DNA of 64,000 bases from Ophiura sarsii (lineage: Eukaryota > Echinodermata > Ophiuroidea > Amphilepidida > Ophiuridae), in NCBI GenBank assembly GCA_035610835.1, contig CM069447.1, positions 63,149,060 to 63,213,059 of the forward strand, read 5' to 3'. The number at the start of each line of letters is the position of its first letter. Within the stretch, counting starts at the first letter, position 1. A model generated the notes under the pieces. That model was not told the DNA's origin, searched no databases, and saw only the letters and a list, made by a program, of their open reading frames with translations. Of the stretch, positions 59,458 to 64,000 are shown one piece after another. Position numbers and translations under genes: made by a program.

Positions 59458-61400
59458 ATCTTAAGGCCCTGTCACACCATAACGTATCGCCTCAACGTAT
59501 ACCAACGTATGCGAAATATCGAAAAATACGTTGGTGTACGTTGGTGTACGCTGATATAAGTTAAGGGTACGTTGGGATACGTCGTTTACGTTAAGAGCAC
59601 GCTGTTATACGCTGTGACAATTTGGAACACGTCGAGCTCGCGAAAAAATATTGAACATGCTCAAAATTTCGCGACGTAACTCAACGTGTGCTTAATACGT
59701 TCTGCATAAGTTCCCGGTAAGTTTGTGGTACGTTAAATATACGTTGACATACGCTGACAGGCGTTAGTGGTACGTTACTCGTACGTTACTCGTAAGTTGG
59801 TATACGTTGATGAACGTAGGCTGACGGGGAAACGTACAGCCAACGTAGTGATAACGAGTTGATAACGTATATGTGCCGTATGTCTAACGTATGCCTGACG
59901 TATTTCCAACGAGTTTCGACGTATTCTCACGTATTCACCTTATGCCGGGCGATCGTGTAAGGCCCTGTCACGTATCCATAGCGTATTGAACGTATACATA
60001 GCGTATGACTAACGTATTGATAGCGTATCACTAACTTATAACATACTTATGACAGCGTATCACAGCGTATGCGAGCGTATGACTAACGTATGCTTAACGT
60101 AGCGTAGCGCATGATGATGGGTTGATGTGTTCAGCACGACAGACCATGAAGAAGTGAGGATGAGATACTCAAGGGACCCATTTATATACTCAAACCCTCC
60201 ATAAGTTCCCAAAACGCCGAATGCTCGCTAGCTGTACGGTACATACGCTAGCTGTATGGTAGCCCTGTCACACCATGGCGTATCGCCTGAACGTATGACA
60301 ACGTATGAGAAATATCGAAAAATACGTTGGCGTACGTTGGTGTACGCTGATACAAGTTAGGGGTAAGTTGGGGATACGTCGTTTACGTTAAGAGCACGCT
60401 GTGATACGTTGTGAAAATTTGGAACACGTCGAGCCCACGAAAAATTATTGAGCATGTTCAAAATTTCTCGACGTACTCAACGTGTGCTTAACTTACGTTC
60501 TGCATAAGTTCCCGATAGGTTCGTGGTACGTTAGACATACGTTTACAAACGCTGACATACGTTAGACATACGTTGACATACGCTGACATACGTTAGAGGT
60601 ACGTTACTCGTCGTAAGTTATAGGTTGGACCTATAGATTTACCCTTCTAGATATTTTAATAGTTATCATCTAGGTTGCGTTTACTTGAACTGGCAACACT
60701 TGTCCCGCCGTGTACGAAACTCAATTTTTGCAGAGGCATAAGTCACGTGTTCGTTGTACTCCGAGGATACGCTGAGGATACGTCGAACACGGCAAACATA
60801 CGCTACGAATACGTTAAGCATACGTTGGTCATACGCTCGCCGATCGCATACGCTGTGATACGCTGTCATAAGTTTGTTATAAGTTAGTGATACGCTATCA
60901 ATACGTTAGTCATACGCTATGTATACGTTTAATACGCTATGGATCAAAATATCAAAATAAATACGTTGGTGTACGTTGGTGTACGCTAATATAACTTGCG
61001 AGTAACGTACCTCTAACGTATGTCAGTGTATTTCAACGTATGTCTAACGTATGTCAGCGTATGTAAACGTATGTCTAATGTACCACGAACTTATCGGGAA
61101 CTTATGCAGAACGTATTAAGCACACGTAAGATAGGGGTAAGTTGGGGATACGTCGTTTACGTTAAGAGCACGCTGTGATACGCTGTGAAAATTTGGAACA
61201 CGTCGAACCCGCGAAAAATTATTGAGGATGTTCAAAATTTCTCGGCGTACTCAACGTGTGCTTAATACGTTTTGTATAAGTTCCCGATAAGTTCGTGGTA
61301 CGTTAGACATACGTTTACATACGCTGACATACGTTAGGCATACGTTGACATACACTGACATACGTTAGAGGTACGTTACTCGTAAGTTATAGGTTAGACC
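59458..61400. repeat. ACGTA-rich repeat block between opposed LINE copies
   Basis: Dense in tacgtt, acgtat and tacgct words. Three related ~400-500 bp segments start or continue near 59480, 60280 and 60960 (shared: gaaatatcgaaaaatacgtt, gttaagagcacgctg, aatttggaacacgtcga). An inverted pair lies at 59968-60110 and 60790-60950 (ccatagcgtattgaacgtat). ggccctgtcac occurs at 59463, 59961 and, shortened, 60264. This looks like nested copies of one TTAA-target fold-back family. No protein. Confidence 0.75.
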
Positions 61401-61402
61401 TG

Positions 61403-62400
61403 TTGGTTTCCTTTAATTTAATAATTTATTCTTCTAGGAGAAATTATGTTAATCTTAGAACAAACTTTCTTGAGTACCATGAGCTCAGACGTGCTGTTAT
61501 TGAGAGTTTTAGAAATGTGTCATTGTTTACTAATGTTAAGCCGGTTGCTAACCCATTTATTCCTATAAACATTGATATTCTATTGAAAGACAAAAAGGGC
61601 TGTAGGCGTATCTATAAAATCCTTTTACCCAATTTCAATAATAAAGCCAAGATAAAATGGTCGCAAAAACTTCAGTACATCGACGATAACAAAATGGAAA
61701 ACTATCTGCAACGCGCCATTTAAATGCACTGGGGATATCAAGCTAAGATAAGATGGTTTCAGTTTCGAATAACTCAGCGTATCCTGAGCACAAACTACTT
61801 CCTTAAGATGATAAAGGTTTCCAGCGACGATCGATGTTCTTTTTGCTATCAGGTCCAGGAAACAATTTATCATATATTCTGTATGTGTCCTATTACTAAT
61901 ACCATCTGGAGAAAGCTCGAGGAATTGATACTACGCAAATGTAAAATTAAGGTTTCGCTGTGCGATAATGACATTCTCTTTGGCAAATTCCCCATTAGTA
62001 AACATCCTGGTCTCAATAACATCATGTTGATTGCGAAATTTGCTGTTTACAGAAATAGGTGCAATGGTTCAAAACCGTAATTTCAAAATATCCAACTTGA
62101 TGATATCATTAAGTACCATAACACTGAAAAACACATGTGGGATTTTTTTGTTTTTAAGAATACCCTCTACTTAAAAAAAATGGGACGTCCTCCACATGCT
62201 TTTTGTATAATTGAATTTATATTTTGTAATTTAGTGTATGTTTTAGTACGTCATCCTGTATTTATGCATACTAACCTTAGTTTGGCATGCAATATATAGT
62301 CTACTTATTGATGTTACTCTAACAGTTATCCACACACATTATGTATTCTAACTGATTTGTAATCATATATTTTTTGTATACTTGATTTGTCATAGCAGAT
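61403..62400 (+). pseudogene. LINE ORF2 C-terminus with zinc-binding motif, one in-frame stop
   Basis: 61403-61723 and 61724-62080 are in the same frame, separated only by taa at 61721-61723. The second part reads QAKIRWFQFRITQRILSTNY, then a CxxC-x8-HxxxxC motif (CSFC, then H and C in YHIFCMC, about 61835-61885), and LIAKFAVYRNRC. This is the reverse-transcriptase-associated zinc-binding region at the C-terminus of L1/Tx1-type LINEs. The frame breaks after NGSKP relative to the inverted copy. The 3' untranslated region runs to about 62400. The stop and the frameshift make it inactive. Confidence 0.8.
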
Positions 62401-63000
62401 AAAACAAGGTATTTATAAAAAACTGGTCAACATCCTAAAATGAAATTAACAGACGACACAAAGGAAATATGAAAAGATTTAGACAGTGTATGATGTATTT
62501 TAACAAAAACTCTTTGTTTTAATGCTGGGCCCACTTTTCTCTCTGAAACCCTCCATCGTCTGACTCATTTATTCTATCCCATGAGGCCCCACCTGTGTAT
62601 CTCAACATTTGATGAGGTCGGGTTGAAAATTAACCCGACTAAAAAAACTAAGAATGTTTTAAGGTTATGAATATTAAATAAACAAGTTTGGGGTATAAAA
62701 ATAAAAACTGGTAAAAGTTGGAGAAAAAATGGAGAGATTGATAGGCCCTACAGGTAAATAAGAGTAAGCACATATTTTTTAAAATTAAAACAGGAACATC
62801 AAAACTTCAAATAATAAGTAACATTTTTTGAACAAGGAATAAAAATATAAGTTATGTTACATTTTATAAACATCACCAGCTTCGGAAAATATAGCAGCTT
62901 CCAAGATATATCCAACCATCCCATAGTAATCGCGACTTTCCACCACGTTGTTATCCCATAATAATCACCCTTGGACCCCGGTAGTTACATTTAGGCCTAT
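62401..63000. other. Unassigned AT-rich sequence
   Basis: No exon or repeat pair recognised. A short inverted phrase gttgaaaattaacccgac occurs near 62621. Confidence 0.4.
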
Positions 63001-63387
63001 AGGGACATTAAGTGGTGTTGAAAATGTTAAATGTTTAAAAATTTACTTCAGAATTCAAGATGAACATTAAAAATTGTCATTATGGTTGTTTAAACACAGC
63101 AAAACTTGATTAAAACAATATCATCGCTTTTTATTTAAAAACGCCCTATATGCAAATATGGTTCGCGTTATGTATCACGCGTACTGCAGGGGGATACTGT
63201 CGGACGTAAAATGCATGTTGCGGCTCTACGAGCATTTTTGAATCGACGTTTTCTTGTACAAAGAGGGCTATTTTTCTTAATCCTTATAGGTGTAAGTTCA
63301 TGCATGTAATACAATTATAAAAATATACTAATCCCAGTTTTCATCATAATTGAGGGCGCAGCCTCCAACACATCTCTTAGTGCCCCT
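63001..63387 (-). mobile_element. TTAA-type element, copy without the 345-bp insertion
   Basis: Inverted copy of 20156-21320. TTAA follows it at 63388-63391. The left end (agggacattaagtggtgttg) lacks a clear TTAA. It carries a single TTAA where 20908-21252 inserted in the other copy, and lacks the 20405-20804 insert. Confidence 0.75.
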
Positions 63388-63391
63388 TTAA

Positions 63392-64000
63392 TACATAACT
63401 CTCTATTCATAACTGAGCACCAGCGAAACAACGAGGTAAAATATTGCGCCATAATTATCCAATAATAATCGCAGACGTGCACTGCTAGGCATGAGCATTT
63501 AACATGTTTTGATGTTGATTAATTGAGAAGTCCAGGGTTTTATTTTAATTATCATTTAATTAATTTCGAAGAAGAAGAAACAAGGTATTTAAAAAAAACT
63601 GGACGGGGGAGATAGAAGACTGTTGAAAGTAGGCTTGAGTTATCCCGTGCTTTTTCTCTTACGTGACACGGGTCATTCTATACGTGCGTGTCACGGGTAC
63701 CCGTATCCCGTAAGTCTCACTCTCCGTGAATTCCCAAACCCAACCCACAGTAGAGCCCAAGCCGTAATAACCTGCATAGTGCATACCACCACGCAGCGTT
63801 CGATTTAACCAATGTAGCATCACGAAATACGACACACTTTTGAACACTAATGCACAAATATGTAGCAAAAAGTGCTACGCCAAAAGATTCCCTACTTGAT
63901 CTCTGATCACGTACCATCAAAGCCAAACCTAAAGATTGAGTGTCATCTTCAAATAACTAAAACAAAGTATGGTAAATCTTGAAATATCGGCGGTTCATTT
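63392..64000. other. Unassigned sequence at the window end
   Basis: Overlapping open frames on both strands at 63623-63926 are not supported by motifs or splice context. The phrase gtgcgtgtcacgggtacccg (63683-63702) includes a short palindrome, cgggtacccg. Confidence 0.4.

Noticed and set aside
63623..63926. Upstream exon of the death-effector-like gene on the minus strand
   Set aside because: Overlapping frames on both strands, no donor that would join in phase 1, and no recognisable domain.

Overview
This window looks like animal nuclear DNA, most likely from a marine invertebrate deuterostome (echinoderm or hemichordate). That is an inference from AT-rich sequence with many acatgta-type words, spliced short exons, a death-effector-type gene, several LINE remnants and very many non-autonomous DNA transposons. 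There is no prokaryotic-style coding. Almost all of the six-frame ORFs are noise. A 100-base N gap at 46987-47086 marks a scaffold join, so order across it is not certain.

Layout. 1-4 kb: a 3.5-kb element with terminal inverted repeats (TIRs). 4-24 kb: one very large inverted structure. Homologous arms (about 4040-10890 and, inverted, 21390-24010) enclose a 190-bp satellite of about 38 copies (10.9-18.1 kb). The satellite monomer resembles the inner end of the arms. The left arm holds a dead LINE, itself hit by two short transposons; the right side holds nested TTAA-target elements. 25.6-26.8 kb: a broken two-exon copy of an uncharacterised, mobile-element-like protein family. 27-31 kb: degenerate tandem repeats, TTAA elements and a 417-bp element made of ten 20-bp palindromes with a 6-bp target duplication. 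33-43.6 kb: a second satellite with a 123-bp monomer built from three 41-bp subunits, interrupted by three insertions. 44.6-46.1 kb: a mariner-like element and a fold-back element. 47.2-48.2 kb: a decayed LINE endonuclease.

50.4-58.5 kb (minus strand): the 3' part of a real-looking host gene. Five exons join in frame with every junction in phase 1. They encode a linker, a Gly/Asn-rich beta-type segment, a death-effector-like domain split over two exons, and a C-terminal alpha/beta domain ending at a stop. This suggests an innate-immune or cell-death adaptor. Its introns carry an eight-copy 150-bp tandem array, a CATCGT microsatellite, a 191-bp near-perfect palindrome and two TIR elements. The 5' end was not found. 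58.9-62.4 kb: two opposed copies of a LINE C-terminus flank an ACGTA-rich repeat block. 63-64 kb: another TTAA-type element and plain sequence.

The most striking items are the satellite that appears to derive from its flanking inverted element, the palindrome-array transposon, and the phase-1 death-fold gene. All calls come from reading the sequence alone. Family names are from memory of motifs, not searches.
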